From assembly GCF_000003605.2 (NCBI RefSeq), contig NW_003132849.1, positions 30,422 to 73,835 of the forward strand: a stretch of 43,414 nt of DNA, given 5' to 3'. This DNA comes from Saccoglossus kowalevskii. Its lineage: Eukaryota; Hemichordata; Enteropneusta; Harrimaniidae. This document shows positions 1-13,400 of the stretch, piece by piece. A program made the translations under genes and the position numbers. Numbering within the stretch: the first letter of the stretch is position 1; each line of letters starts with the position of its first letter. The notes under the pieces are model-generated. The model did no database searches, was not told the DNA's origin, and saw nothing but the letters and a program-made list of their open reading frames with translations.

Positions 1-10
1 TTTCCAGTGT

Positions 11-308
11 GACACTTGCAACGCTTGATGGATGTATTTGACCCCGGATTCTGACTGCATTCCGAGCTAAATTTACTGCCTTTCATACCAGTTTAATTTC
101 CTTTAATTATTACATCAAAATTTCATGATATTTAATATTTAAAACCAACTTTATTTCACAGTCGCTTTAGTTTTCACTTTTCTAAAATTATTTTACAGAT
201 CCAAAGACTTTTCACTCCCATCATGCAATCTCCCATAGTACTTCCGCAGACACAGTGGCGATCGCCAACATATCTACAAATAACCTCGCTCTCAGGAGCT
301 GAGGAAAT
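11..308 (+). repeat. Dispersed ~300-bp repeat, copy 1
   Basis: This stretch is closely similar, in the same orientation, to 8600-8909. Shared blocks include CCCGGATTCTGAC, a run around ATATTTAAAACCAACTTTAT, CTTTTCACTCCCATCATG and CTCGCTCTCAGGAGCTGAGG, with scattered substitutions and small indels between. Similarity stops just after GCTGAGGAA in both. I see no long open frame, terminal inverted repeats or poly-A tail, so the class is unknown. It could be a fragment of a larger transposon or a non-autonomous element. Confidence 0.8.
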
Positions 309-2556
309 ATAGTGAACGATTAATCAAAATATATGACGTGTTCAGTACTTAGTGTGATTGGATGTATGTGTGAAGGCCACGCCTTAGAGTCTTTATACTG
401 CTTTGTAATTGGTTAAGGTTTTGAAAGTGAATAAAGGAGTTTTAGTTGGTCTTTGCGAGAACACCACAAGAGACGCTGTCTTGGGCCAGCCTTGCGATAG
501 TCTGATCGACTAAAGACGAGAGTTGATACGTATTTCGTTGTGTGCGTCTATTTGACTGTAGAGCTTAAGTGACTTTCCTTGTCCAGTACCTCAAGCAGAT
601 GAGATATATAGACCAGACGATATTTCCCCTGACACGTGTTGGAGACCCCCCCCCCAGAGAAGAATTTCCCCCTCATAGCATTGCAAAGTTGCCACTACTA
701 AATACAATTATCAAATTCATTTAATATATGCTTATAATGTTTACCCTAAACAAGCAAGTTGTTGAACAATACTGCAACGGCGTGTGAACCAAATATAAGT
801 ATGTGACGTAATTGATAACAAATCACCTAAGCCCTATGCTGCTTAAAGGTTGTCCAAAGGTCATATAGCAAGTGGGGTACATCTCTAACCAACAACTTGT
901 CCTTATCTCTGTTTTAACTAGTATTCATACTCTGTTGTTGGGTTGCAAATTCACAATTTTCAATTTTAATTCTCTCAAATGTTCCGAAACACATGTATAT
1001 TCAACTCATCGAAACCATTTCCGGACCACCTGTGAAATATATTGAGAAACAGTCTGGTTTCCGTCACATATAATGAAATGACCCAGTTCTATGCAAAGCA
1101 TACTGTATGAGATTAGATCGATTTTTGTTGATGAATATTTTAGTATTTGTGGGTCATCTGTGTGTAATGAACATAGATTTGATAGTGATAACAATGGCCT
1201 ATTGTGTTTCAGTATTTTTTGCATTTGCATAATTCTAAAATATGGCTGACTATACACTACACGCATGCGCAGAGATAACAATTGCAGCTTCACGGTTTAC
1301 TAGTTTTACATCTATAACATATTCTAAGTGGCAGATATATTGAGCAAGCAATGAAATATATAACAGCTTATGTTATACGATATCATAGACTCATCATTTA
1401 TTTGTCTTGAACAGAACTGCCTTCATGTTAAATAACAGATTGGTGACGGTGGCGTGTTGTGTGTGGTAAAGAGTATAACTAACCGAACGGGGCGCTGTTT
1501 CATCTACACCTCGGCACCATATATGTATGACGTCAGATATATGTTAATGAGCCTCACACACGTGAAAACTTTGATGTCATCGTCTCAATACGTATTTTTG
1601 AACACTAAAACAATAACTTTTCAAAATTGCAAAACCGCATTGTACGAAAAATTAAACTGAAACCGATGAGTAACAAATAGTTCGGCTAAAATGTAGGAAA
1701 TGAAGATTTTCCGGTTGTATTTGTTGCAGATTTACCTTCATATGCATGTACAAACGTTCAAATTATGCGGTGTCTTCTACCCACGTGCATCTGAGGATTG
1801 TATTGGACACTGTCATCAGACATGCGCATGTGCACATTTAACTGTTCAGTTATTTTTCTTATCTTGGATCATCATGATGGGCGCGAAGTACGTACAGCAC
1901 ACGTACTATGCGTTATATGCGGTTTATTCAAAGGTCATATGGTTGTGATGCAATAAACCTGACTCACAAGTCGTTACTGTTTACTAGCTTGCCTGTTTAC
2001 GAGTACCTGGACTTTATCATTTCTTTTATCAAAATCTGTTCGCCATCTGCCTCCACGTGCACAGTCGCAGTTACGACGATAGTATAGTAATCAAAACAAT
2101 AGCATGAAAGTATATCAATATTTTATATTGTTCGAATAGATTGATTGTTGCTATACAAGGTCACATGTGAAAATATGCGATCAGCGACCTAATTTGTGAG
2201 ATTTGCGTAATATATACTTTACGCGGAATGTGGAGTAATATACAATGAACTTTATGGGGGAAAAGTAAAATATTGCCGGTTCAATTAGAAAATAGTGTTA
2301 GTAATTGTATTTTCACAAAATTAAATCTGGGTGTGACCCAGTTTGAGTAGCACATACATGGCGATAGAACGTAAAATCTTCTGCGCGTCCTCAACGACGT
2401 AGGCGAAAGGGAAATAATATGGAATAAGATAGTAGAATACGGAAAACTTGTAAAATATGTGGTGGTTTTACAAGCACTGCATAATCCTGATATTTTACCC
2501 AAACTTGTTTAAATAAAAAAAAAACTTTCTTTCCAATGACAGCCATTTTAGATTAC

Positions 2557-2711
<155 letters not shown>

Positions 2712-3289
2712 GTAAGACATCAATAAAACAAACGAAACAAGTACAGCAACATTATGATGTAAAAAAAACTAGCACAAAACTAGGTAAATAAAAAATAATC
2801 GCACTGAAGTTCTGGTACCCCGAGATTATAATTGTCAATCCCTAATATGGTAAAATCCTACGACTGCGCACAAAAGATAGTTACAGTCAATGAATGAAAT
2901 ACCTTCAAAGCCGATCAAGTATATATAGTCGACATCAGCAACAATTTTCCCCAGGACATTCAACCTTAAATATCAGTAGCACACTATGAAACTGTTCTTT
3001 ATTGCCATCACATGGAACTGATCGTTATTGCCATCACATGAAATATACATAACACATTTTAACACGTGTTGATATCAAGCACAGAACGCGCCAAATAAAA
3101 ATACACGCACGAGTGGCACGCTGATAAGTACCTCAGTTATTGTCTTGCATCTCAGTTGACGCAATATAAGTGGGCACAAATCGAAAACACTTTTATAGTT
3201 ATTTTCAGCACGTTCTGCCTCACAGAGTAAGAACATAGAACGTACATTTGAATCAATATGCTCGAATACCGATACATACTACAGTCTCA

Positions 3290-4330
3290 ATCACATTATA
3301 TCAGTCTCCCATGGGGTAATTCTTTATCAAATTACATTATATAACATGCCTCTATAGAACCGTCTCACGACTTTTTTTGTCACAAGTTTTTTTCCGCATG
3401 CTGGTCAAAACACGCATGCACTATTTTACCTTGAACCTAGATACCGTTGCGTGTTGACTGATATCTCACACAGAAAACCACGTGATTTATATGCAAGGTC
3501 GCGTGATTTTGTACCATATAACCTTATATCACAAAGTGTTCGATCGTTATACGACACACATTTGTGATTTTACTTATGCTTAAAATAACTTTACATCAGT
3601 GAGTCAATGGTTTGACGTGTAGCAGTATATCTCAGCGCTAGATGATATCACTTGCGTTAAAATTTGCACTAAATCTCAGACAATTTATTAGTCGTCTGAG
3701 ACTAAATCAAAGTCAGTAAATGGTTTCGCGCCATTTAAAAAATCCCTTTGCTACATGCTATTAAATTTATAACACACTGCTGCATGGTTTCATGTCCGGT
3801 TGAACTCGTATTATATCTCAGTGTTCTATGGTATCTTGTCTTAAATTCTCAAAAAAACATCGCATTAAAGTCCTGAGTGGTTTCACTTCCGTAACAAATC
3901 CTCTTACACCACTTGTCCATCAATGGTTTCCCTTCCATTTCAACTCGCATTATATCGCACTGCTCTACGCTTTCGCGTCATTTTCAAATCACCTTATATG
4001 CAGTTCTCTGTATTTTACGTCCGTTTCAACTAATTCAATATATATCCCAGTCTTCCACGTCTGTACCATATATCACAGTTCTCAATGTATAAAATAATAC
4101 TAAATTCTCCGATGTATTTTCGTCTCTATCAAATCATACAATGTAAAAGTCATCCATTGCTTGGCGTCTGTATCACGTATCAACATTTGGCAGCCATATA
4201 CATGATATATCTAGCCCTCAAATACCAGCAAACGATTACACTGTTTTTGCCTTCCGTAACAGCAGCATTTACTAAAAAGGTTCTTTCGATTTGTCCTTCA
4301 AACTGTCGATACGTAAACATTTAAGCACTG
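3290..4330. repeat. Decayed tandem repeat, period roughly 45-60 bp
   Basis: A motif of the form ATTATATC-x-CAGT-x-TCTA recurs many times: near 3295 (ACATTATATCAGTCTCC), 3810 (GTATTATATCTCAGTG), 3949 (GCATTATATCGCACTG), 3993 (CCTTATATGCAGTTCTC), 4038 (ATATATCCCAGTCTTC) and 4067 (ATATATCACAGTTCTC). Spacing varies and copies are strongly diverged, as in an old satellite. The small open frames here are by-products of the repeat. Confidence 0.5.
3674..3701. repeat. Hairpin TCTCAGAC...GTCTGAGA, copy 1
   Basis: Perfect 8-bp arms TCTCAGAC and GTCTGAGA enclose the AT-rich loop AATTTATTAGTC. The hairpin at 38249-38277 has the same arms and a loop that reads almost the same on the opposite strand. Confidence 0.6.
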
Positions 4331-4339
4331 GAACGGGAA

Positions 4340-4400
4340 GTAGCCAATAAAATACTTTAATATAGCATTGAGGTTTATTCAGCTTTTGGTGACGTCACAT
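4340..4400 (+). promoter_or_regulatory. Candidate promoter elements of the PAN-EGF gene
   Basis: A CCAAT-box-like AGCCAATA lies near 4341, and a full palindromic cAMP-response-element core TGACGTCA at 4390-4397, about 100 bases before the first in-frame ATG. No convincing TATA box is visible. The assignment rests on position and motif only; the transcription start is unknown. Confidence 0.3.
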
Positions 4401-4497
4401 TATTAGAGCAAACAAAGCACAGACGATTCTCAACGTCTACGACATAGGACAAGCTCTGATCAACGTTTACATAGTAGGGAATGAGGTTTAATAAAAC

Positions 4498-7400
4498 ATG
4501 CATGGTTTGAACTGGAAAACCGTCTGCGTCACTATTCACTCAACTCTATGGATATGCTGCTTTGCTTGCTTAGACACGACATCTGTTGTTTCCACTTACC
4601 CACGAGAAATACCAATGGTTATCAAAGTATTCAGCAGTACAGAATGTGCTCTGCTCTGTCTACATGTTACTGACTGCAAAGGTTATTTGTACAACCGTAG
4701 GACTGGTGACTGTGATCTTTCAGATGTTTTTTCCGTGTCATTATCTGAAGCAGGGTTGTGGATTCGACCACGTCCATCGCAGGTTTGTGTTTTAGCCTTG
4801 TATCTGATATTATTAACGTTTCACGTTATCTAAATCTGTTAATAAGTAGGCGAGACATTTTGGTTCCAGTATAAATGTTGGATAATTGGCATACAACGGA
4901 ATACATACCAATATGAATACTAAACTACTGTTTCTTGTAATACAACGAAATAATACAGCAAAAGAAAAACAAATTTTTGTTTGAGAATTTCCCAAGTACA
5001 AAAAAATAAAAGGAACTGAAGGTAGTAGTGCAGTGCATTTTAGTGTAGTGTAGTGCAGTGCAGTGCAGTGTAGTGTAGTGTAGTGTAGTGTAGTGTAGTG
5101 TAGTGTAGTGTAGTGTAGTGTAGTGTAGTGTAGTGTAGTGTAGTGTAGTGTAGTGTGGTGTAGTGTAGTGCAGTGCTGTGCTGTGCAGTGCAGTGTAGTG
5201 TAGTGGGAATAATTTATTTTCGGAATTTGAAAACAAATGTTCGTCCATACGTTTGTCTGATCATATCTGTCTAATGTATTGTGTAGCAGTTGCATGTTTA
5301 TTTCAAATTCTCGAATGCACAATTCTGAAAAATGACCTTGTTGGTATAAAAACGCGTATTCAACGCGACTCAGGATATATTGATTTATTTGTATTTGGTT
5401 TGTACTTTTTCAGGATTACATGGCTTGGTTTCCGAACGATCATTGTGTCTCGTCGCCGTGTGAAAATGGCGGAACGTGCCAGCTTAGCTGTAACCACGGA
5501 GATGGATTCATATGCAAATGCCGCGCTTTGTGGACAGGAATACTTTGCGAAACTCGCATTCCTTACGGTAAATTTAATTCACATCAATTTTATGTTTTGT
5601 GTGTTCTATTATTACAATGTAGTATATTCACGTTAAAACATTAAGCAGCTACATCCTTGGTTAACTAAAAAGGGTACGTCATAGCGGTGTCTGGAAAACT
5701 GTCAGTGACATTAAGTCACACCCAATAATCGTCTCCGTACGTGATATAATGAAAGGTTTGACACAATAGACCTTTTGCGTGTTTCTGCGTAACGAGGTAT
5801 TTTTTCTGAATACCTCGCAGTTATCCGTAATTTTGTCGTTCTTGTTAGTAGCTTGTTTTATAAAAAGGCTAAGATAATTCACAAATTTGATATAACAAAG
5901 TTTTCACAAGTAAAACTTCAACACTTATATAGTACCGCAAACTCCTGAAAATGTGCATCCACTTTGTATAAATTTCGGTAAATATGAGTCGTTGCGAGGC
6001 CAGTCAAATTCGCACTGTAGACGAGCCAGTAGATTTACAGTAGATGTAATTGTACGTATGACCGGCACTTTAAATCGGGGGAGTCGTCACCTACGCATGC
6101 GTCAGATGACCATAGCTTGTCATTGTTTACAAACACGCGTCTATCCATGAGCCTTTGCGTTTTTAGCGTTTGTTGTTATCGTCACGCTTGGGACTCAATT
6201 CCTGCGCGTGCGCAGATGACGACCCTCCCGCTTTAAACCCGCGAATCGTCTTTGATGAGGCGCGTTGATTACTAATATCCACTTGAACTAAAGTGGTGGT
6301 TATCTAACGTGATCAGTAAATCTGCGCACACATGACTTCGAACGCAATTCAAGACTTCTGCCTTGACATTGTATTGACGAGCAAGGAGATCGCCTCCCAG
6401 ATTAATTTATCCAACTTCATAACTTTCATTTCAAATGCAATTCAGGGGAGAATGAAGGATGTTCTTTTATAGGGGTACACGTTTAAAATGGCGTTATACT
6501 CGCATTGCATTGTGGTATATATATATATATTTATATATGTATAAGTAACCACAAGGCTAGAGGGCCTCAGTGTCCTTCTTAATCCGCCACTGCAATCATG
6601 CTAATCCACGTAACAAATAAAGAAATGCCAGAGCTATGGTTAAGCTATAATCTGGCGGAGTGATTTTTTTGTTATGTTGATTAAAAAAGCAGTGCAATAA
6701 CTTTAAGTCATATCTAAGCATTTGTGTAATGCACTCTGGCATGATGAGGATTAGTCGTACTTTCTCTCAGAATAGTGCTTTAACACGCGTGTTTCACGTA
6801 TTAACCAAGTAGCGTGTCGTATCTGCATCGATATATGTAACATTTAATTTTAGTACAACAATTATAATTTATAATATCGTTCACGCCCTCTGTTGGTATT
6901 TTGAAACATTATTCAAATTCAGTCTTGTTCAGTCCCTGTGCTAATTTGTGTTACACCATTCAAATTTACAGTCGTGTTGATGATTGTAGCACTATTCAAA
7001 TGTACAGCCTCGTTCAGTTCCTGTGTTGATTTTTTTAACATCATCCAAATTTACAGTTGTGTTCAGTCCATGTGTTGATATTTATAATATAATTCGTATA
7101 TGATTGTAACACCATCCAAATTTACAATCGTGTTTTCTTTCTGTGTTGATACTCGTGATACCATCCAAATTTACAGCCTCGTTCAGTCCCTGTGTTGATT
7201 TTTTTAACATCATCCAAATTCACAGTCGTGCTTAATCCCTGTGTTGATGATTGTAGCACCATTAAAGTGAGACTATTGCTTCCTCCCTTTGTCGATATTT
7301 GTAACATAATTTAAATATTTAGTCGTGTTCTGTTTGTATTACTCAGAGTGAAACGCGTTTGACACGTGGTCTCCAATAAACAATATCGTTTTCAAAATTT

Positions 7401-10400
7401 ATATCTGGAACACCATTTGTCTTATTCATAGAATATTTCTATGGTGTCGCAACTGTCGATCTTGACGACAAACTATCGGAGATGGAGTGCCCAATTGGTA
7501 TGACTTTAATAACATGCGAATGTGACGTCAAGCAGTGTGACGGAGCGAGTTTCATGAATACGGGTACATGTGTTGCACAGAACGACAACAATAACTGGAA
7601 TAATGATATATCTACAAGGGTAGGTATCTATGAGTGTTAGCTTATCTCAATGTATTATTGTGTATTATTATACATCTGTCACCGTAACGCCATAAGTTAC
7701 AGCGTGCCGTAATTTTGCGGTATTTCAGGGGGTATTTTCATCCTACCATATTAGGAAATACGAATTCCAAATATGGAATGATTACGCACGTAAGCGTCTT
7801 CTAATAATAAAAACAACCATGGCTGTCACCAGAGTTTGACCGGACTCCGCAAAAAACAAATTCGCTGATTTTGTTCTAAATTTTTTGGATTTCGATGATG
7901 TATTCTTGAAAGGAAAAGATATATAATAACAAGAGAACTGGTGATGGTTGTGAACCATAACTGCCTCAGCACAAAGACTGTTATGTAATACAAGGAAATG
8001 TAAAAGGAAATGTATTTTAATGGTACCTCTGTTACTGAAGCACATAATTTGCATGATTTTTTTCCCCGGCCATTCACGCAAACTGCAAATCAAATCATAT
8101 CAAACTGCCGGTCACTGGTTGCATAGTGGTTGTCGCATCAGACTCATGATCGGTAGACTCGAGTTCAAATCCTACCTTAGGCTGAACATCAAAGGGTCGA
8201 CCCCTACCCTGGGTGAGTGTGCCACAGACTCAATGGGAAGGCCAATTCCACTGGCCGAGATTCATTCACTAACGAATGCGACTTTGGGGGAACCTTGGTT
8301 AAGGTCCGCAGGTGCTTGTGTTCGACCGGGCCTGGTTGACGCCAGGATAGCGCATTAAAATTGCCATTTGACAGAGAGATGGCCACACAGCCCTGTCATG
8401 TAGTTCCAAACAGGAAATGACTTCTGTGGCAAAATGCACTATGTGTCAGCACTAGCACTTGCAATTAGCACTTACAAAAAAAATCAGGAGAGACAACAGT
8501 GACATTCAATGTTCGGAACTGTCGCCTGGCACAAAAACATTTAAAAACAAAACAAAAACAAACTGCAAATCAAGTCTTTTACCGCATCCATAGTTGTTGA
8601 CAATTTGTACGTAGCTGCAATGACGTATTTTGACTCCCGGATTCTGACCTTGCATTCTAGCTACATTTAATGCCCTTTCATACAAGTTCAATTTCCTTTT
8701 AATCGTTTCATCCAGATTCCATGATATTTAATATTTAAAACCAACTTTATTTCACAGTCACTCTAGTTTTATCTTTCTAAAATTATTTTACTGATCAAAA
8801 GACTTTTCACTCCCATCATGTAATCTCCCATAGTACATTGTACTTCGGCAGACACAGCGGCGAGCGCCAACATAACTACAAATAACCTCGCTCTCAGGAG
8901 CTGAGGAATAAGGTTATTACGAGAATACCTCAAAGTATGTACTAAGACAGTACGCCGCGCATCGACCTCTGCTGCGCGTTGGCAGACACAGTAGAGTTTA
9001 TGTTTTAAAATACCAAATAGGTATTATCAGTGATGTATCTGTTTACCGAAATTGTATATTACCAGTATAGCGATTTCGCACATGTTAACACGATCGTCAC
9101 GTGTCTGCACATGTTTGATGCTATTGCTTGGTTCATTTTTTTGTCACCTAGTGTGTGTGTTCAACATTTGTGTACGCGAGTTCTACGAGTGGAAATTCAA
9201 ACCTGGAGTAGACGCCCAGGCTTTCTCTTGAATGCAATTTATGGCACCAAATGTGGAGACTCCGATGCACTAACGTATTAATAATAAGAAACAAATGATC
9301 ATCAATCAATTGTTATGTTTTGCTACTAGCATACACGGATGGATACATGATTTCCAAACAGAATGTCCCAGGAATTTGAATAAAAAAAAATAAATATTCA
9401 TACTGCATTTACTAGCACAACAAAATGATTGGGACTTTTTATATCTTTATAATTAACCACGTTGTTAGAGCAGTGTGTACATATGTATATTACGGATATT
9501 GGAAATAACTACGCGTTTCAATGTTTTTATACACGATTGGTATATGGCAAATATTTAAAGTACCATGAAGAACATCACAAGTGAGCTATCTCTGGTCGTT
9601 ATTACTACGTTTCTGTAGTTCCGTTGCAAGGTATTAAGCAAACAAAGTGTGTCTTGGATTTGGTAAAAATGAACTAATATACTAATAAAGCAATATCAGA
9701 TTTCTTCCACCCAGCAACACCTTCAATCATGAAAACAAACAATATGCTGCTGTTCGGTCTGTTTTAGCCTGTTCCGTCATTCAATCTGCGAGCAATTAAA
9801 GTCGTTCATGTTGTCTTCAAGCTCCGGCTTCTTGAATATGTACAAATTGACATGTTTAGTAATTTACCGTGAATATTTTATTTTTAACCACAAACCTTAA
9901 AAAAAAACGGGACATGCAACCACTAGGATCCCTTTTATATAAGCTTATAATCATTTACCCAAGTCACCCATGGGAAGAACAGACAACGTCAGCCAAACAT
10001 GTCTACCAGAATGAAGCTACACAAAATTTGTCAACTTTGTGGTTAGAATATAATCAGAATTATCTCATTTTATCGAAACTGAATGGCTTAGTCACATTTA
10101 TTAATACCTGTTTTCAAGGAATACACGCATACACTCCACTCATTTGAGAAAAAATAACATTTTCACACAATTCACACACAGAGCTAACTAAAAATATTTA
10201 ACATGTAGGTGTTCAAATGCCATCTCTACTGTGAAATACAGGTTTAAATATAAGCGCCCACGAACCTGGGTATCATTCGTAACATAAATTGCGATGGTTG
10301 TTTTTTCTACAATAAAACAAAACTGAATCATCAGATTTATAAGCGATATAGCCTAGTTTATCTAATCTCAGACTAGTCTGAGATCAAATATACTGCGAAA

Positions 10401-13400
10401 AGTGTGAATAATGGCACAGCATAACTTATCAAATATCCAAATTAAACCATCGTAGAATGGTAACAACTAAAACTGTCTTCAGATGTTAACAGTTATATGC
10501 ATTAAAGGGGTTAACTGTACTACGTTAGATTTTCTTTACTCTGACAGCAGTTGCATGTCCCTGTTTTCTGTGGTCTATGGTACGATGGTACAATCCTACA
10601 ACACTAGGTTAATATGGTATATTTTTATGATATTCATTTATTGCCTCAAATAGTATTTTAAAGTAGCAGTTATTATATTAAATCACTACAGCAGCTGTCA
10701 TCAAGATATTTATTTAATACTTTTGTGAATTATTCCTTACGTATATGCGTAGTTTCATAAAGCCCAATGCCACTATGTGAATATTCGTTAGGACTATTAA
10801 CAAAAATGACGTCATATCACAAACGATTACATGCATCTCGTTATAACTAGATAGTTTGTATTATTTGACATGCAAAGTTGTATGCAGGATTTATATTTAT
10901 CACTAATTTTAATTCTATCTTTTATACATTCACGACTTGTCGTCTTGTTATCTTGTCGCTGTGAGAAAATTCGTTTGGATAATTCCCAAAATGACGTCAT
11001 AATACGAGGGATTACATGCATCTCGTTATACCTAGATAGTTCGTATTTTTTCAAAAGACCAAGGAATACCATAGTTGTTATGAATGTGTACATTTTAATG
11101 ATACTTTAAGGTAGCGGGACTATTATTTGCTTACTTGTTTTCATCTTCTAATTGTGACCAAATGACTACAAATAGACCCAGGAAAGTATATATTTTTAGA
11201 ATCGCCAGACTTCAAGCTTTGCAAAGGTGTGTTTGCCATGCCCGTATCTGCATTCTATGACCCGTTACTTAATCAAAGGTGAAAAATTACTTTTTCTGTA
11301 AAAAAAATAATTACGCATTTATGCTGGCGATAAGAAGTATTTTTTTCACTTTTCCTAGTTGTTCAATAGTCTGGTAAATTGAATGTGTCTGGTTAGTTTT
11401 ATTCAAGCAACGCATTTTAAAAAATAGTGTGCTGAATTTCAATTACTGGTTTAGTCGCATTGCCCCTTACTCAAACCACAACTCGTTGGTAAATAATCGA
11501 TGAAATAGTTTGTCTGGACACATTCAAGTTCCTCTCACTGTCACCTTAAAGCTGTGAAAATTTGGTGTTAATCCGATGNNNNNNNNNNNNNNNNNNNNNN
11601 NNNNNNNNNNNNNNNNNNNNNNNNNNNNNNNNNNNNNNNNNNNNNNNNNNNNNNNNNNNNNNNNNNNNNNNNNNNNNNNNNNNNNNNNNNNNNNNNNNNN
11701 NNNNNNNNNNNNNNNNNNNNNNNNNNNNNNNNNNNNNNNNNNNNNNNNNNNNNNNNNNNNNNNNNNNNNNNNNNNNNNNNNNNNNNNNNNNNNNNNNNNN
11801 NNNNNNNNNNNNNNNNNNNNNNNNNNNNNNNNNNNNNNNNNNNNNNNNNNNNNNNNNNNNNNNNNNNNNNNNNNNNNNNNNNNNNCATGAAAGTTTATAG
11901 TGCATTTCATCAATTAATAAATAAATGTGATAATCGTAATTTTCAACACAAATAATAGTCTCGCTACCTTAACTGAAACCGCCTTTCCCGTCCTGAAATA
12001 AATCCCGTAGCCTGTTTGAACGCACAATGCGGGAACAATGTTTTGAACAATACACTTATGAATATTGCGTTTCGAAGACATAATTGTTGTTTGAGTCGCC
12101 TATGCACTATAGATATGTAACCGTATAACATTTCTTTAAGTTTTTGTGTTGCTTGGCGTGATTTTGCTACTTAGATGCACCTCCTTGATTCAATTGAGTA
12201 CACTGTCATGTACCTATCTACTTTCCGGATGTCTAACACCCTCTTTACACTGTCACCCCTTTCTAAGTACAAGAGTGACAACAATTCAGGTATCATTAAT
12301 GAACTTCAAAAATAGAAAGGAACTCATTGATGAATAAATAAATTTGGACTCAAATTGCAGCCTTGACCTGTGTACGTGCGACTATAATTTAAGAGGCGTG
12401 TAGCAGTTTATAATAGCAAACCCCACTTACAAGGACGCATCTGAATTTAACGATTTTTTTTAAACAAAACCATCACAGAATTGGGAGTGTCAGCTTGTTA
12501 TAGAAGGGGGCTGCATAATTCTATGGACTGTTTATGGATTTGAAATCGATCACCAGGCAATTTGCTGCAAGTTATGGTGCCCTCGCTGTCAATCGAATTT
12601 GTAGGAATATTGGGCAAGGCAAGTTTGTTACTGGCAGTATCCATCTCAAGAGAAAAAAACAAAACACGATAAGAGTTACGGATTGCCACAGATACAAACA
12701 ATAGCCGAAATTGAATGCTGTGTCTTCCCGTCCAGCGGCAAGAATTGTTCCCAGACTTGGTTAAAAGAAGCTGAACACAGATTTTAAATACGGCAAAATT
12801 AAAAACGAAATATAAAACATTTGCATGTTTTGGTAATTGCCTCAAACTATTCAAGGTTTGTATGCGAAACTATTATATTCATCAGTATAGTCTCCTTGTG
12901 AGAAAATACTGTCAGGAAAAAAATCAATATATAAAGATGAGACTATACGTTGTATTATTGTATCAACAGACGACGCATTAAATCCTAGATTGATCCATTT
13001 ATGTGTCGTGGACATGATGTGATCAATACAATAATGATGGCTAACAAAGTCAGAGTTAGCACTATAAAATAATCTGCGCAATAACGTTTGCGTGATTGAT
13101 ACAACTTATATGAACGATGGACGTTTGGGTTAGAATAGATAGATCGCACGGTGGTGTCGAAATATAGGGAAAGGAATCGCTCTCTAATGTAGCCCAATTA
13201 TTCTTCAGACACTACAATCATGATAACATCTGACTTATTGTTCCCCAGGTGTTGTACGGAGGTAAACTATTTGTCATATTGCGTTCGATTAGTTGTTTAC
13301 TAACTGTGCGTACTATTTATCATGAGTTTATCGACCAACTATCAACAATTGTTACTATTGTCAAGGGCGGATCTAGGTTTCTGTAATAGGGGGGGGGGGG

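Noticed and set aside
4813-5322. Minus-strand frame of 169 codons with HYTTLHYTTL repeats
   Set aside because: Produced by the TAGTG pentanucleotide array; no gene signals outside the repeat.
8020-8358. Plus-strand frame of 112 codons
   Set aside because: Lies mostly within the tRNA-derived SINE; no start context or homology.
11524-11913. Several overlapping frames of 104-129 codons
   Set aside because: They consist almost entirely of unknown residues across the assembly gap.
12498-12854. Minus-strand frame of 118 codons
   Set aside because: No recognisable domain, no splice partners, composition of non-coding DNA; kept out although its length is borderline.
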